Positions 9,488 through 17,121 of a DNA stretch of 32,093 nucleotides are shown one piece after another. Numbering within the stretch: position 1 is the first letter of the stretch; every line of letters begins with the position of its first letter. The stretch is from Streptomyces sp. sk2.1 (GTDB taxonomy: Bacteria; Actinomycetota; Actinomycetes; Streptomycetales; Streptomycetaceae). A program made the translations under genes and the position numbers. The stretch is taken from the NCBI RefSeq assembly GCF_008120935.1, contig NZ_RDBO01000013.1, forward strand, positions 18,144 to 50,236, read 5' to 3'. The notes under the pieces were generated by a model. That model saw only the letters and a list, made by a program, of their open reading frames with translations, did not search any database and was not told where the DNA came from.

Positions 9488-10396
9488 ATGTCATCGACCC
9501 CCGGACTCACCGAGATCGCCGACGGCGTCCTCGGCTACGTCCAGCCCGACGGCGGCTGGTGTCTGAACAACGCCGGACTGCTCGTCGGCGACGGCACCGG
9601 GGGCCCGCTCCTCGTCGACACCGTCGCCACCGAGGCACGGGCCCGGCGGCTGCGCGCGCAGGTGCTGCGGGTGGCGGGCGCCCCGCCGCGCCTGCTGGTC
9701 AACACCCACTTCCACGGCGACCACACCTTCGGCAACTTCGTCTTCCCCGAGGCCGTCGTCATCGGCCACGAACGGGCGCGCGCCGACATCGAGGCGGCCG
9801 GGCTGCACATGGCCGGACTCTGGCCCGACGTGTGCTGGGGCGACCTGGAGGTCGTGCCCCCGCAGGTCACGTACCGCGACCGCATGACCGTGCACGTCGG
9901 CCCGCTGCGGGCCGAACTGATCCACCCGGGGACCGCGCACACCACCGGCGACACCGTCGTGTGGCTGCAGGAGCAGAAGGTGGTGTTCACCGGCGACCTG
10001 GTCATGTCGGGCGCCACCCCGTTCTGCCCGATGGGCTCGGTCTCCGGCTCCCTGGAGGCGCTGCGGACCCTGCGCGCCCTCGGCGCCCGTACCGTCGTGC
10101 CGGGCCACGGACCGGTGGGCGGACCCGAGCTGTTCGACGACAACGAGGGATACCTGCTGCGCCTCCAGCGGCTCGCCCGGGAAGGGCTGGCCGCCGGACT
10201 CACCCCGCTCCAGGTCGCCCGCGAGGCGGGACCCGGACCGTACGCCGGTCTGCTGGACGCCGAGCGGCTGGTGCCCAACCTGCACCGCGCCTACGCGGAG
10301 GAGCGCGGCGCGGCGCCCGGCGATCCGCTGGACATCCCCGCGCTGTTCCGCGAGATGTCCGAGCACCACGGCGGGACACCGGCCTGCCACGCCTGA
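9488..10396 (+). CDS. Metallo-beta-lactamase-fold hydrolase
   Basis: A 302-residue zinc hydrolase of the MBL superfamily. It has the diagnostic THFHGDH motif (about residues 73-79), a metal-ligand His in HPGTAHTTGD, the Asp ligand in FTGDLV and a C-terminal PGHGP. The ATG at 9488 follows GAGGAG and the gene is 32 bp after the ACP, so it belongs to the minimal-PKS operon. In fungal aromatic PKS systems MBL proteins release the chain or assist cyclisation; in bacteria the role of such enzymes is poorly defined. Chain release, lactone hydrolysis or detoxification are all possible. No substrate can be assigned from sequence. Confidence 0.88.
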   Translation: MSSTPGLTEIADGVLGYVQPDGGWCLNNAGLLVGDGTGGPLLVDTVATEARARRLRAQVLRVAGAPPRLLVNTHFHGDHTFGNFVFPEAVVIGHERARADIEAAGLHMAGLWPDVCWGDLEVVPPQVTYRDRMTVHVGPLRAELIHPGTAHTTGDTVVWLQEQKVVFTGDLVMSGATPFCPMGSVSGSLEALRTLRALGARTVVPGHGPVGGPELFDDNEGYLLRLQRLAREGLAAGLTPLQVAREAGPGPYAGLLDAERLVPNLHRAYAEERGAAPGDPLDIPALFREMSEHHGGTPACHA

Positions 10397-10397
10397 C

Positions 10398-10415
10398 GGC
10401 CGGACCGAACCGGCC
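10398..10415. terminator. Candidate bidirectional terminator between convergent genes
   Basis: GGCCGG-ACCGAA-CCGGCC gives a six-base all-GC stem with a six-base loop. It fills the 26-bp gap between the convergent MBL gene and the first SnoaL-like gene. There is no T-run, as is usual in Streptomyces, so this is a positional argument. Confidence 0.45.
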
Positions 10416-10422
10416 CCGTCCC

Positions 10423-10881
10423 TCAGAAGGACTGGTGGTCGGGGGTGACGCGGCGCTCGCGCGTGCGCAGCTCCCCGCCCTCGTACACCAGCACGTCCTC
10501 CACCACGCTGCTCGGCGAGACGACCGGTACCGGGTCCCAGGGGCGGCTGACCATCACCAGTGTGTAGTAGTGCGTGATCAGGCTGTCGTCCGGCCCCGGG
10601 TCCACGCTCAGCATGTTGTACCAGTGCCGGCGCCGCACCGGCTCGGTGCCGAACCGGCGTACGTGCGCGGCGCGCAGCTCCGCCGCGATGGCCTCGCGGC
10701 CCCGCGCCGGCGGGATGCCGGGCGACGGCGCGAACACCCCGTCGGCGGTGAACGTCGCGGCGAACTCCTCCGCCCGCAGGTCGTCGAGCAGCCGGACCTG
10801 CCGGGCGTAGAACTGCTGCACCTCCACGTAGAGCGCGGTCCGGTCGGTGCCGAGCCGCGGCTCGGTCGCATACGTCGTCAT
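10423..10881 (-). CDS. NTF2/SnoaL-like protein, paralogue 1
   Basis: A 152-residue protein of the alpha+beta cone (NTF2/SnoaL-like) superfamily. It has the VQQFYARQVRLLDDLRAEEF helix, the ATFTADGVF strand typical of SnoaL_4 proteins, and a C-terminal VVEDVLVYEGGELRTRERRV strand pair. The ATG at 10881 follows AGGAGG. Family members in aromatic polyketide clusters act as cyclases, hydroxylase partners or isomerases. It is clearly paralogous to the next leftward gene (shared VQQFYA, TFT-D-VF, RGR-A and EDVLV). The two may form a heterodimer or act on successive steps. No catalytic residue can be assigned by eye. Confidence 0.82.
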   Translation of the reverse strand: MTTYATEPRLGTDRTALYVEVQQFYARQVRLLDDLRAEEFAATFTADGVFAPSPGIPPARGREAIAAELRAAHVRRFGTEPVRRRHWYNMLSVDPGPDDSLITHYYTLVMVSRPWDPVPVVSPSSVVEDVLVYEGGELRTRERRVTPDHQSF

Positions 10882-10966
10882 CCTGTGCCTCCTGGTCCTC
10901 CGGTCGCCCGGCCGCTGCGGCCGATGCGGGTGTTCTCCTGCGGGGAGCCGGTCGAGCGGGGTGCGT

Positions 10967-10986
10967 GCCGGGCGTGACCGCCCGGC
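10967..10986 (-). terminator. Hairpin downstream of the second SnoaL-like gene
   Basis: GCCGGGCG-TGAC-CGCCCGGC is a perfect eight-base stem with a four-base loop, beginning 21 bases after the stop of the leftward gene ending at 11008. This suggests at least partial termination, so paralogue 1 may have its own promoter in the remaining 85 bp (10882-10966), where another short CGGCCG/CGGCCG hairpin lies at 10909-10923. Confidence 0.45.
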
Positions 10987-11007
10987 CGGAAACCACCCGA
11001 CGGGCTC

Positions 11008-11493
11008 TCAGCCGAGGTCGTCACGGGTCACGACGCGGTGACGGGTGCGCCACTTGCCGCGCGAGCGGACGAGCACGTCCTCCATGACGCACACCCGGTG
11101 CACCGCCGACACGCCCCGGTCGGGCGTCACGTACACCAGCGCGTAGCAGCGGGTGCGCAGCGTCCCGTCCGGCTGCGGACTCAGGTCGAGCATCCCGATC
11201 CAGTGCCGGAACCGCTCCCCGCTGCGCGCCTGCTGGGCCTCGTTGCGCCGCACGTTCGCCGCCAGGGCGGCCCGTCCGCGCACCGGCTCGTCCAGGGTCG
11301 GCACGTCGAAGACGGCGTCTTCCGTGAAGGTTCCCGCCCAGCGCTCGGCCTCGTGCGAGTCGAAGAGCTGCATCTGGTGCGCGTAGAACTGCTGGACCCG
11401 GGCGTACAGGACGCCGAAGTCCTCCTCGGGGGCACGCACCCCGTCGGGCACCGCGAAGGCGGTTTCGGTGCGGCTGAGCATCTCGGTGGTCAT
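11008..11493 (-). CDS. NTF2/SnoaL-like protein, paralogue 2
   Basis: A 161-residue NTF2/SnoaL-like protein resembling its downstream neighbour across the whole domain: VQQFYAHQMQLF, the GTFTEDAVFDVP strand, RGRAALAANVRR and a VCVMEDVLVRSRGKWRTRHR end. It has an extra N-terminal stretch of about 25 residues. I chose the ATG at 11493 because GGAGGAGGG stands just upstream; another in-frame ATG at 11526 lacks this. The likely role is ring cyclisation or tailoring of the aromatic polyketide. The gene is divergent from the ligase operon, and the 152-bp gap between them contains SARP-type repeats. Confidence 0.82.
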   Translation of the reverse strand: MTTEMLSRTETAFAVPDGVRAPEEDFGVLYARVQQFYAHQMQLFDSHEAERWAGTFTEDAVFDVPTLDEPVRGRAALAANVRRNEAQQARSGERFRHWIGMLDLSPQPDGTLRTRCYALVYVTPDRGVSAVHRVCVMEDVLVRSRGKWRTRHRVVTRDDLG

Positions 11494-11541
11494 GTGACCC
11501 TCCTCCGTTCCATCGGATGCGGACACTCTCTGCGGCGCAGA

Positions 11542-11570
11542 TCGAGCGCTCTTCGAAGATTCCTCAAGCG
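11542..11570 (+). promoter_or_regulatory. Triple SARP-type direct repeat in the divergent promoter region
   Basis: Three heptamers start at 11542 (TCGAGCG), 11553 (TCGAAGA) and 11564 (TCAAGCG), each exactly 11 bp apart. TCGAGCG is a full match to the TCGAG(S)(S) motif bound by ActII-ORF4/DnrI-type SARPs. The repeats read rightward, toward the ligase-monooxygenase-KR-cyclase unit. A possible -10 (TGTAAG) lies 13 bases further on at 11584-11589. The cluster's own SARP is the natural ligand. Confidence 0.65.
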
Positions 11571-11645
11571 CTCCGGCCGAACGTGTAAGCGCCCGCCGGG
11601 TGCCGAACGGCAGCCGCGCACCGACCAGCCGGAGGAGAACGAGCC

Positions 11646-13469
11646 ATGCCGAACCTCGCCTTTCCGGACCTTCCGCTGGACGCCCTGCTGCGCCGGGCGG
11701 CCGTGCGCGACCCCGACGGCATCGCCGTACGGACCGCGGACACGGACATCGGGTTCGGCGAGCTGGACGCGCTGACCGACCGCGTCGCCGCCTGGCTGCG
11801 GCGGGAGAACGGGAACCGGCGCGGGGTGCGCACCGGCGTCGCCAACGTCCTCGACCCGGTCTTCGCCGCCACCTACTACGGCACGATCCGCAGCGGTGCC
11901 ACCGCCGTCCTGGTCAACCCGCTGGTCGGGGAGGAGGGGCTGCGGCACGTCCTGGCCACCGCCGGGGTGGAAGTGGTGTTCGTCCCCGCGGCCACGGCCG
12001 AACTGCTCACCAAGCTGCGCGGCGCGCTGCCCCGGCTCCGCACGATCGTGGTGACCGACGCCCCGGACGGGGTGACGCCCGGTGACGCGGTGCCGCTGCA
12101 CCCGGCCCTGGAGACGGCACCGGACACCCCCGGCGGGGGCCCGTCCGACCCGGCGTCGATCGCCTGCGTCCAGTTCACCACCGGCACCACCGGCCGCCCC
12201 AAGGGCGTCCTGCTCACCCACCGCAATCTGGTCGCCAACGCGAAGCAGACCGCCCTGGCCCACCGCCTGGACTGTGCCTCGGTCGCCCTCAACCACCTGC
12301 CGCTTTACCACGTCATGCACCTCAACTCGGCGGTGTACGCGGGGGCCTGCCAGGTCCTGTGCCGGGACCCGGACCCGTTCGCCTCGCTCGCCGCGGCCGC
12401 CGCGGCCGGTGCCACCCACTACTACGGGCTGCCCGCCCGGCTGCACCGCCTCGCCGCCGACGAACGCCTCGCCGCCGCCCGGCCCGCCCCCGCCGGCAGC
12501 CGGCTCACGGCCGTGCTCTCCGGCGGCTCCGGACTACGGCCCGGGGCGGCGCGCACCCTGCGCGACCGGCTCGGCGTCCCCGTCATCCAGGGCTACGGCA
12601 TGGCCGAACTCTCTCCGCTCACCCACTGTCAGCGGCCCGACCGCTACCGGCCGGGCGAGGTCGGCGAGCCCGTCCCCGGCACCGAGTGCCGCCTCGTCGA
12701 CGTGGACTCCCGCACCCCGGTCGAGATCTGGTCCACCGGTGAAGTCCAGGTCAGAGGACCGCAGTTGATGGCCGGTTACCTCGACGACAGCCACCCGTCC
12801 CGGATCGACGAGGACGGCTGGTTCTCCACCGGGGACGTCGGCTACCTCGACGAGGACGGCTCGCTGCGCCTGGTCGACCGGCTCTCCGACATCTTCAAGC
12901 ACGACAACGAGATCGTCTCGCCGAGCCGCGTCGAGCAGGTCATCGGCGAGGACCCGAGGGTCGCCGACTGCATCGTCGCCGACTGGCCCGACGACGTGCA
13001 CGGCGGCCTCGTCTGGGCCGGCGTCGTGCTGCGCGACGCCCCGGAACCCGGACCGGACGGGGAACACCCCGCGACCCCCGCCGGCATCCTCGACGCGATC
13101 ACCGCACGGGCCAACGAACGGCTCGCGGACTTCGAACGCATCCGCCTGGCCGAGGTGCTGGAAGCGGTGCCCCGGACCCCCACCGGAAAACCCGAACGAC
13201 GTGCCCTGCGACAGCAGTTGAAGAACCGGGCAGCCGCCCGGACGACGGCACCAGCAGCCCGGACGACCGCACCTGCGGCCCGGACGACGGCACCGGCAGC
13301 CCGGACGACGGCACCTGCGGCCCGGCTGGTGCGGGCGGGGCCGCGGGCGGCGTCGACGAGCCGCACCCGCAGGCCGCGGCGGGCCAGTTCGTGGGCGGCG
13401 GTCAGCCCGACGGGGCCGGCGCCCGCGACGAGCACATCGGGTCGGTCGGTGCTCATGCGTCCTCCGTGA
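11646..13469 (+). CDS. Acyl/aryl-CoA ligase-like AMP-forming enzyme with an aberrant C-terminal tail
   Basis: A 607-residue member of the ANL adenylating superfamily that activates a carboxylic acid as acyl-AMP and transfers it to CoA or a carrier protein. Motifs are FTTGTTGRPKGV (about 177-188), QGYGMAELSPL, the STGDVGY Asp motif, the DRLSDIFKHDNEIVSPSRVE hinge region and the C-terminal catalytic Lys in PTGKPERR (about 514). The usual family length ends near residue 528. The last 78 residues are abnormal: four ARTTAPA repeats, then an arginine-rich tail that is the antisense translation of an inverted copy of the monooxygenase start. The ATG at 11646 follows GGAGGAG. It may activate a starter, or a side chain joined to the aromatic core. 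No substrate can be read by eye. Confidence 0.88.
   Translation: MPNLAFPDLPLDALLRRAAVRDPDGIAVRTADTDIGFGELDALTDRVAAWLRRENGNRRGVRTGVANVLDPVFAATYYGTIRSGATAVLVNPLVGEEGLRHVLATAGVEVVFVPAATAELLTKLRGALPRLRTIVVTDAPDGVTPGDAVPLHPALETAPDTPGGGPSDPASIACVQFTTGTTGRPKGVLLTHRNLVANAKQTALAHRLDCASVALNHLPLYHVMHLNSAVYAGACQVLCRDPDPFASLAAAAAAGATHYYGLPARLHRLAADERLAAARPAPAGSRLTAVLSGGSGLRPGAARTLRDRLGVPVIQGYGMAELSPLTHCQRPDRYRPGEVGEPVPGTECRLVDVDSRTPVEIWSTGEVQVRGPQLMAGYLDDSHPSRIDEDGWFSTGDVGYLDEDGSLRLVDRLSDIFKHDNEIVSPSRVEQVIGEDPRVADCIVADWPDDVHGGLVWAGVVLRDAPEPGPDGEHPATPAGILDAITARANERLADFERIRLAEVLEAVPRTPTGKPERRALRQQLKNRAAARTTAPAARTTAPAARTTAPAARTTAPAARLVRAGPRAASTSRTRRPRRASSWAAVSPTGPAPATSTSGRSVLMRPP
13236..13325. repeat. Four and a part 21-bp tandem repeats at the ligase 3' end
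   Basis: Copies start at 13236, 13257, 13278 and 13299, with a partial fifth (GCCCGG) at 13320. Each begins GCCCGGACGAC and differs from the others by one to a few bases. The unit is seven codons, so the ligase frame is kept and reads ARTTAPA in each copy. The array abuts the left arm of the inverted repeat. Confidence 0.95.
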
Positions 13470-13691
13470 GCATCGGGTCGGTCGGTGCTCATGCGTCCTC
13501 CGTGAGTGGTCAGGCGGCCCTTCCGGGCCGCCTGACCACTCACGGAGGACGCATGAGCACCGACCGACCCGATGTGCTCGTCGCGGGCGCCGGCCCCGTC
13601 GGGCTGACCGCCGCCCACGAACTGGCCCGCCGCGGCCTGCGGGTGCGGCTCGTCGACGCCGCCCGCGGCCCCGCCCGCACCAGCCGGGCCG
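13318..13691. repeat. Perfect 167-bp inverted repeat copying the start of the monooxygenase gene
   Basis: The right arm (13525-13691) carries the ribosome-binding site, ATG and first 46 codons of the monooxygenase gene. The left arm (13318-13520) is its exact reverse complement, longer by 36 bp because of an internal tandem duplication. The loop is only four bases (13521-13524, TTCC). I found no mismatch in the arms. The left arm carries the ligase stop at 13467-13469 and places a second monooxygenase start on the minus strand. A transcript through it could form a very long hairpin hiding the monooxygenase start. Confidence 0.95.
13435..13506. repeat. Exact 36-bp tandem duplication inside the left palindrome arm
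   Basis: Copy one is 13435-13470 and copy two 13471-13506. Each is CATCGGGTCGGTCGG followed by an antisense ATG and ribosome-binding site and ends in CCGTGAG. The right arm has a single copy, so the duplication arose after, or during, formation of the inverted copy. Confidence 0.95.
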
Positions 13692-15298
13692 TGGCCACGC
13701 ATCCGCGCACCCTGGAGACGTACGACCAGATGGGCGTCGTCGAGAACATGCTCGGTCGCGGCCGGAAGAACCGCGCCTTCACCATGTACGCCGAGGGACG
13801 CCGGCTGGTGCGGCTGGAGGCCGACTACGCCACGATGCCGACCTCCTACCCGTACACCCTCGTCATCGGCCAGACCGAGACGGAGGCGGTGCTGCGCGCC
13901 GCCGTCGCCCGGCTGGGCGTCGAGATCGAGTGGGGAGTGCGGCTCACCGGCTTCCGGCAGGACGCGGACACCGTACGGGCCACCCTGGAGAAGGCGGACG
14001 GCACCGAGGAGCACATCGAGGCGTCCTGGCTGGTGGGATGCGACGGCGGCCACAGCACCGTGCGCAAACTGCTCGGCCTGGAACTGGTCGGCGGAGCCGG
14101 CGAGACCTGGATGCTCGCCGACGTACCGGTCGACATGGACCTGCCGCCCGACACCATCTACTGGACCCACACCGGCGGACAGGCACTGATGATGGTGCCC
14201 TACGCCCGCGAGGGGTACTGGCGACTGCTGGACACCACACCCGCCCGGCGGGACACCGACCCGCGCGCCGTCGAGGAGCGGCTGGGCGAGAAGCTGTCGG
14301 CCGGGCTCGGCCGCCCGGTCCGGGTCGGCGAGAGCGACTGGACCTCGGTCTTCACCTTCCAGCAGCGCATGGTGGAACGGATGCGCGAGGGCCGCGTCCT
14401 CGTTGCCGGGGACGCCGCCCACGTGCACAGCCCCGCCTCCGGGCAGGGCATGAACACCGGCATCCAGGAGGCGTACAACCTCGCCTGGAAGCTGGCCATG
14501 GTCCAGCAGGGCCACGCCGGCCGGGAACTCCTCGACACCTACGGCGAGGAACGGATGCCCATCGGCCGGGCCCTGCTCGGCTCCACCCGCACCGCCACCT
14601 TCCTCGTCCAGCTGAAGAACACGCTCGCCCCGCTGGCGCTGCCCGTGGTCTTCTCCGTGGTGCGGAAGGTGCCCCCGCTGCGCCGGGCCATCCAGCGCAA
14701 GGTGCTCGGCGGCATGTCCGGGCTGCGCATCGACTACGGCGGGTCCTCCCTGACCACCGTCGACACCTTCCGGCACGTCCCCGGCACCGCCGCGCTGTCC
14801 AACGCCGCCGTCGCCGCCGGCACCGAACCGACCCCCGCGCCCGCCCCCGGCGAACGCGTCACCCGGGCCGCGGTCCACGACCCCGACGACCCGGCCTTCG
14901 CCGCGCTGCGCGCCGAACTGCGCGACCCCCGCTGGTCGTTGCTGCTCGCCGCGGGCGGCACCGGCCCCGGCGACGTCCCGGTGGGCGTGGCCATCACGGC
15001 CGCCGCCCAGTACTCCGAATGGCTGTCGGTGCGCACCGTCGGCGGCACCGGACCGGACGGACCCGCCCCGCTCGCCGACCCGGACGGACGGCTGCGCGCG
15101 GCGCTCGGCCTGGCCCCCGGCGGCTGGCTGCTGGCCCGCCCCGACGGCTACACCGCCGCCCGCGCCACCGTACTGACCAGGGACGCCCTGGGCCGGGCGC
15201 TCGCCCCGCTGCGCCCCGCCGCGCCGCTCGCCGACGCGGCCAGGACCGAACCGGGACTCGTACTCCCGGCCCCCGCCCCACGGCTGAAGGAGCACTGA
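13553..15298 (+). CDS. FAD-dependent aromatic polyketide monooxygenase (PgaE/RdmE class)
   Basis: A 581-residue class A flavoprotein hydroxylase. It has the FAD-binding GAGPVG (Gly12, 14, 17), the DG motif GCDGGHS (about residue 163) and the GD motif VAGDAAHVHSPASGQGMN (about 286 on). A C-terminal thioredoxin-like domain (about 400-581) follows, as in PgaE, RdmE and related polyketide hydroxylases. It probably hydroxylates the aromatic core using NAD(P)H and oxygen. The ATG at 13553 follows GGAGG. The whole start region, including that ribosome-binding site, lies in the right arm of a perfect inverted repeat shared with the ligase 3' end, so its translation could be blocked by mRNA folding. 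The KR gene follows after two bases. Confidence 0.94.
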   Translation: MSTDRPDVLVAGAGPVGLTAAHELARRGLRVRLVDAARGPARTSRAVATHPRTLETYDQMGVVENMLGRGRKNRAFTMYAEGRRLVRLEADYATMPTSYPYTLVIGQTETEAVLRAAVARLGVEIEWGVRLTGFRQDADTVRATLEKADGTEEHIEASWLVGCDGGHSTVRKLLGLELVGGAGETWMLADVPVDMDLPPDTIYWTHTGGQALMMVPYAREGYWRLLDTTPARRDTDPRAVEERLGEKLSAGLGRPVRVGESDWTSVFTFQQRMVERMREGRVLVAGDAAHVHSPASGQGMNTGIQEAYNLAWKLAMVQQGHAGRELLDTYGEERMPIGRALLGSTRTATFLVQLKNTLAPLALPVVFSVVRKVPPLRRAIQRKVLGGMSGLRIDYGGSSLTTVDTFRHVPGTAALSNAAVAAGTEPTPAPAPGERVTRAAVHDPDDPAFAALRAELRDPRWSLLLAAGGTGPGDVPVGVAITAAAQYSEWLSVRTVGGTGPDGPAPLADPDGRLRAALGLAPGGWLLARPDGYTAARATVLTRDALGRALAPLRPAAPLADAARTEPGLVLPAPAPRLKEH

Positions 15299-15300
15299 CC

Positions 15301-16083
15301 GTGACCGACAACCACCCCGTCGCCCTGATCACCGGGGCCACCAGCGGCATAGGACTGGCGGTGGCCCGCCGGCTCGGCCGGTCCGGGTACCGCGTGTTCC
15401 TGTGCGCCCGCACCGAGCAGGACGTCAAGCAGACCGTCGAGGACCTCCGGGACGAGGGCCTGGAGGCGGCCGGACAGGCCGCCGACGTCCGCTCCCGGGA
15501 GTCCGTGGCCGCGCTCGTGCACGCCGCCGTCGAGACGTACGGACCCATCGACGTACTGGTCAACAACGCCGGACGCAGCGGTGGCGGCGTCACCGCCGAC
15601 ATCGCCGACGAGCTCTGGTACGACGTCATCGACACCAACCTCAACAGTGTGTTCCTGATGACGCGCGAGGTGCTGAAGAACGGCGGCCTGACCGGCAACG
15701 CCCGCGGGCGGATCATCAACATCGCCTCGACGGCCGGCAAGCAGGGCGTGCTGCTCGGCGCCCCGTACAGCGCCTCCAAGCACGGCGTCGTCGGCTTCAC
15801 CAAGGCACTGGGCCGGGAGCTGGCCCCGTCGGGCGTCACGGTCAACGCGGTCTGCCCCGGCTACGTCGAGACCCCGATGGCCCAACGGGTGCGCCAGGGG
15901 TACGCGGCGGCCTGGGACACCACCGAGGACTACGTGCAGGAGCAGTTCGAGGCGAAGATCCCGCTCGGCCGCTACTCGACCCCGCAGGAGGTCGCCGGAC
16001 TGGTCGGCTACCTCGTCTCCGAGTCCGCCGCCTCGATCACCGCACAGGCGCTCAACGTCTGCGGCGGACTGGGCAATTTCTGA
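15301..16083 (+). CDS. Type II PKS C9-ketoreductase (ActIII-like SDR)
   Basis: A 260-residue short-chain dehydrogenase very like ActIII, which reduces the C9 carbonyl of the nascent polyketide with NADPH. It has TGATSGIG (11-18), the NNAG motif, the Ser143-Tyr156-Lys160 triad (ASTAGKQG, YSASK), and the family's PGYVETPMA and ALNVCGGLGNF end. The ActIII PGG motif near residue 94, linked to substrate stereochemistry, reads S93-G-G here. The GTG at 15301 follows an AAGGAG and lies two bases after the monooxygenase stop. With the next gene it predicts a C7-C12 folded, C9-reduced first ring. Confidence 0.95.
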   Translation: MTDNHPVALITGATSGIGLAVARRLGRSGYRVFLCARTEQDVKQTVEDLRDEGLEAAGQAADVRSRESVAALVHAAVETYGPIDVLVNNAGRSGGGVTADIADELWYDVIDTNLNSVFLMTREVLKNGGLTGNARGRIINIASTAGKQGVLLGAPYSASKHGVVGFTKALGRELAPSGVTVNAVCPGYVETPMAQRVRQGYAAAWDTTEDYVQEQFEAKIPLGRYSTPQEVAGLVGYLVSESAASITAQALNVCGGLGNF

Positions 16084-16104
16084 AAACCATGAGGAAGGTG
16101 ATCT

Positions 16105-17064
16105 GTGGTGTCCGGTGAGCGTGTACACCGTACGACGCATTCGGTCGAGGTGGCCGCCCCGGCGGGGGTCGTCTACGGAATGATCTCGAACGCGGTCCAG
16201 TGGCCGCTGTTCTTCCCGCCGAACGTGCACGTCGAGCGGCTGGAGTTCGACGGCCGGGACGAACGGCTGCGGATGTGGGCGGTGGCCAACGGGCAGGTGC
16301 GGTCGTGGCTCTCACGGCGCGTGCAGGACCCGGAGGCCCGGCGGATCGACTTCCGCCAGCAGCACCCGCAGGCCCCGGTCGAGTCGATGAACGGGTCCTG
16401 GACCGTGCGGGAGCGGCCCGGCGGGACGAGCCTGCTGACCCTGCTGCACGACTTCACGGTCATCGACGACCGGCCCGGGGACGTGTCCTGGACGCAACGG
16501 GCGGTCGACACCAACTCGACCGCCGAACTGGCGCAGTTGAAGCACCTGGCGGAGCGCTGGACCCGGCTCGACGAACTCGTGCTGTCCTTCGAGGACGCGG
16601 TCCGGGTCAAGGGCCCGGCCGAGCTGGTCTACGACTTCCTGTACCGGGTCGGCGACTGGCCCGAACTGGTGCCGCACGTCGCCCGCCTCGACCTGACCGA
16701 GGACGCCCCCGGTGTCCAGGTCATGGCGATGGACACCCGCACCGCGGACGGCGCGACCCACACCACGGAGTCGGTGCGGATCTGTTTCCCGCACGCGGGC
16801 CGCATCGTCTACAAGCAGACCCGCACCCCCGCGCTGATGGAGGCGCACACCGGCGAATGGTCGGTGCTGCCCGACGAGTCCGGCGTGACCGTCATCTCCC
16901 AGCACAACGTGGTGCTGCGCGAGGAGGCCGTCGAACGCGTACTGGGCGAGGGCGCCGATCTCGCACGGGCCCGCCGCTACGTCCGCGAGGCCCTCGGCCG
17001 CAACTCCACGGCCACCCTGAACCTGGCCAAACGCCACGCGGAGTCCGCGATCCGCGTCCTGTGA
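16105..17064 (+). CDS. Didomain aromatase/cyclase
   Basis: A 319-residue protein with two START/Bet v1-like (SRPBCC) domains, about residues 8-150 and 165-312, as in ActVII and other didomain aromatase/cyclases of reducing aromatic PKSs. It cyclises and aromatises the first ring of the C9-reduced chain. Recognisable segments are HSVEVAAPAGVVYGMI and WPLFFPPNVHVE in the first domain and VKGPAELVYDFLYRVGDWPELVPHV in the second. Two tandem GTG codons at 16105 and 16108 are equally plausible starts after GAGGAAGGTG. No TcmI-type later-ring cyclase is in the window, so the SnoaL-like pair or genes outside may supply that step. Confidence 0.93.
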   Translation: MVSGERVHRTTHSVEVAAPAGVVYGMISNAVQWPLFFPPNVHVERLEFDGRDERLRMWAVANGQVRSWLSRRVQDPEARRIDFRQQHPQAPVESMNGSWTVRERPGGTSLLTLLHDFTVIDDRPGDVSWTQRAVDTNSTAELAQLKHLAERWTRLDELVLSFEDAVRVKGPAELVYDFLYRVGDWPELVPHVARLDLTEDAPGVQVMAMDTRTADGATHTTESVRICFPHAGRIVYKQTRTPALMEAHTGEWSVLPDESGVTVISQHNVVLREEAVERVLGEGADLARARRYVREALGRNSTATLNLAKRHAESAIRVL

Positions 17065-17121
17065 CCCGCGCCCCTCCCGGCGCCGACACCTTCGTACCGA
17101 AACGACACCGAATGCCCGGCA

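Noticed and set aside
13099..13506. Minus-strand frame starting MSTDRPD as a second, truncated monooxygenase gene
   Set aside because: It is the inverted copy of the real gene's start. After about 46 codons it runs into antisense ligase sequence, so it is not a functional gene; it is recorded under the inverted repeat.
13236..13506. CRISPR-like array
   Set aside because: The repeats are direct tandem copies of 21 and 36 bp with no unique spacers, and no cas genes are present.
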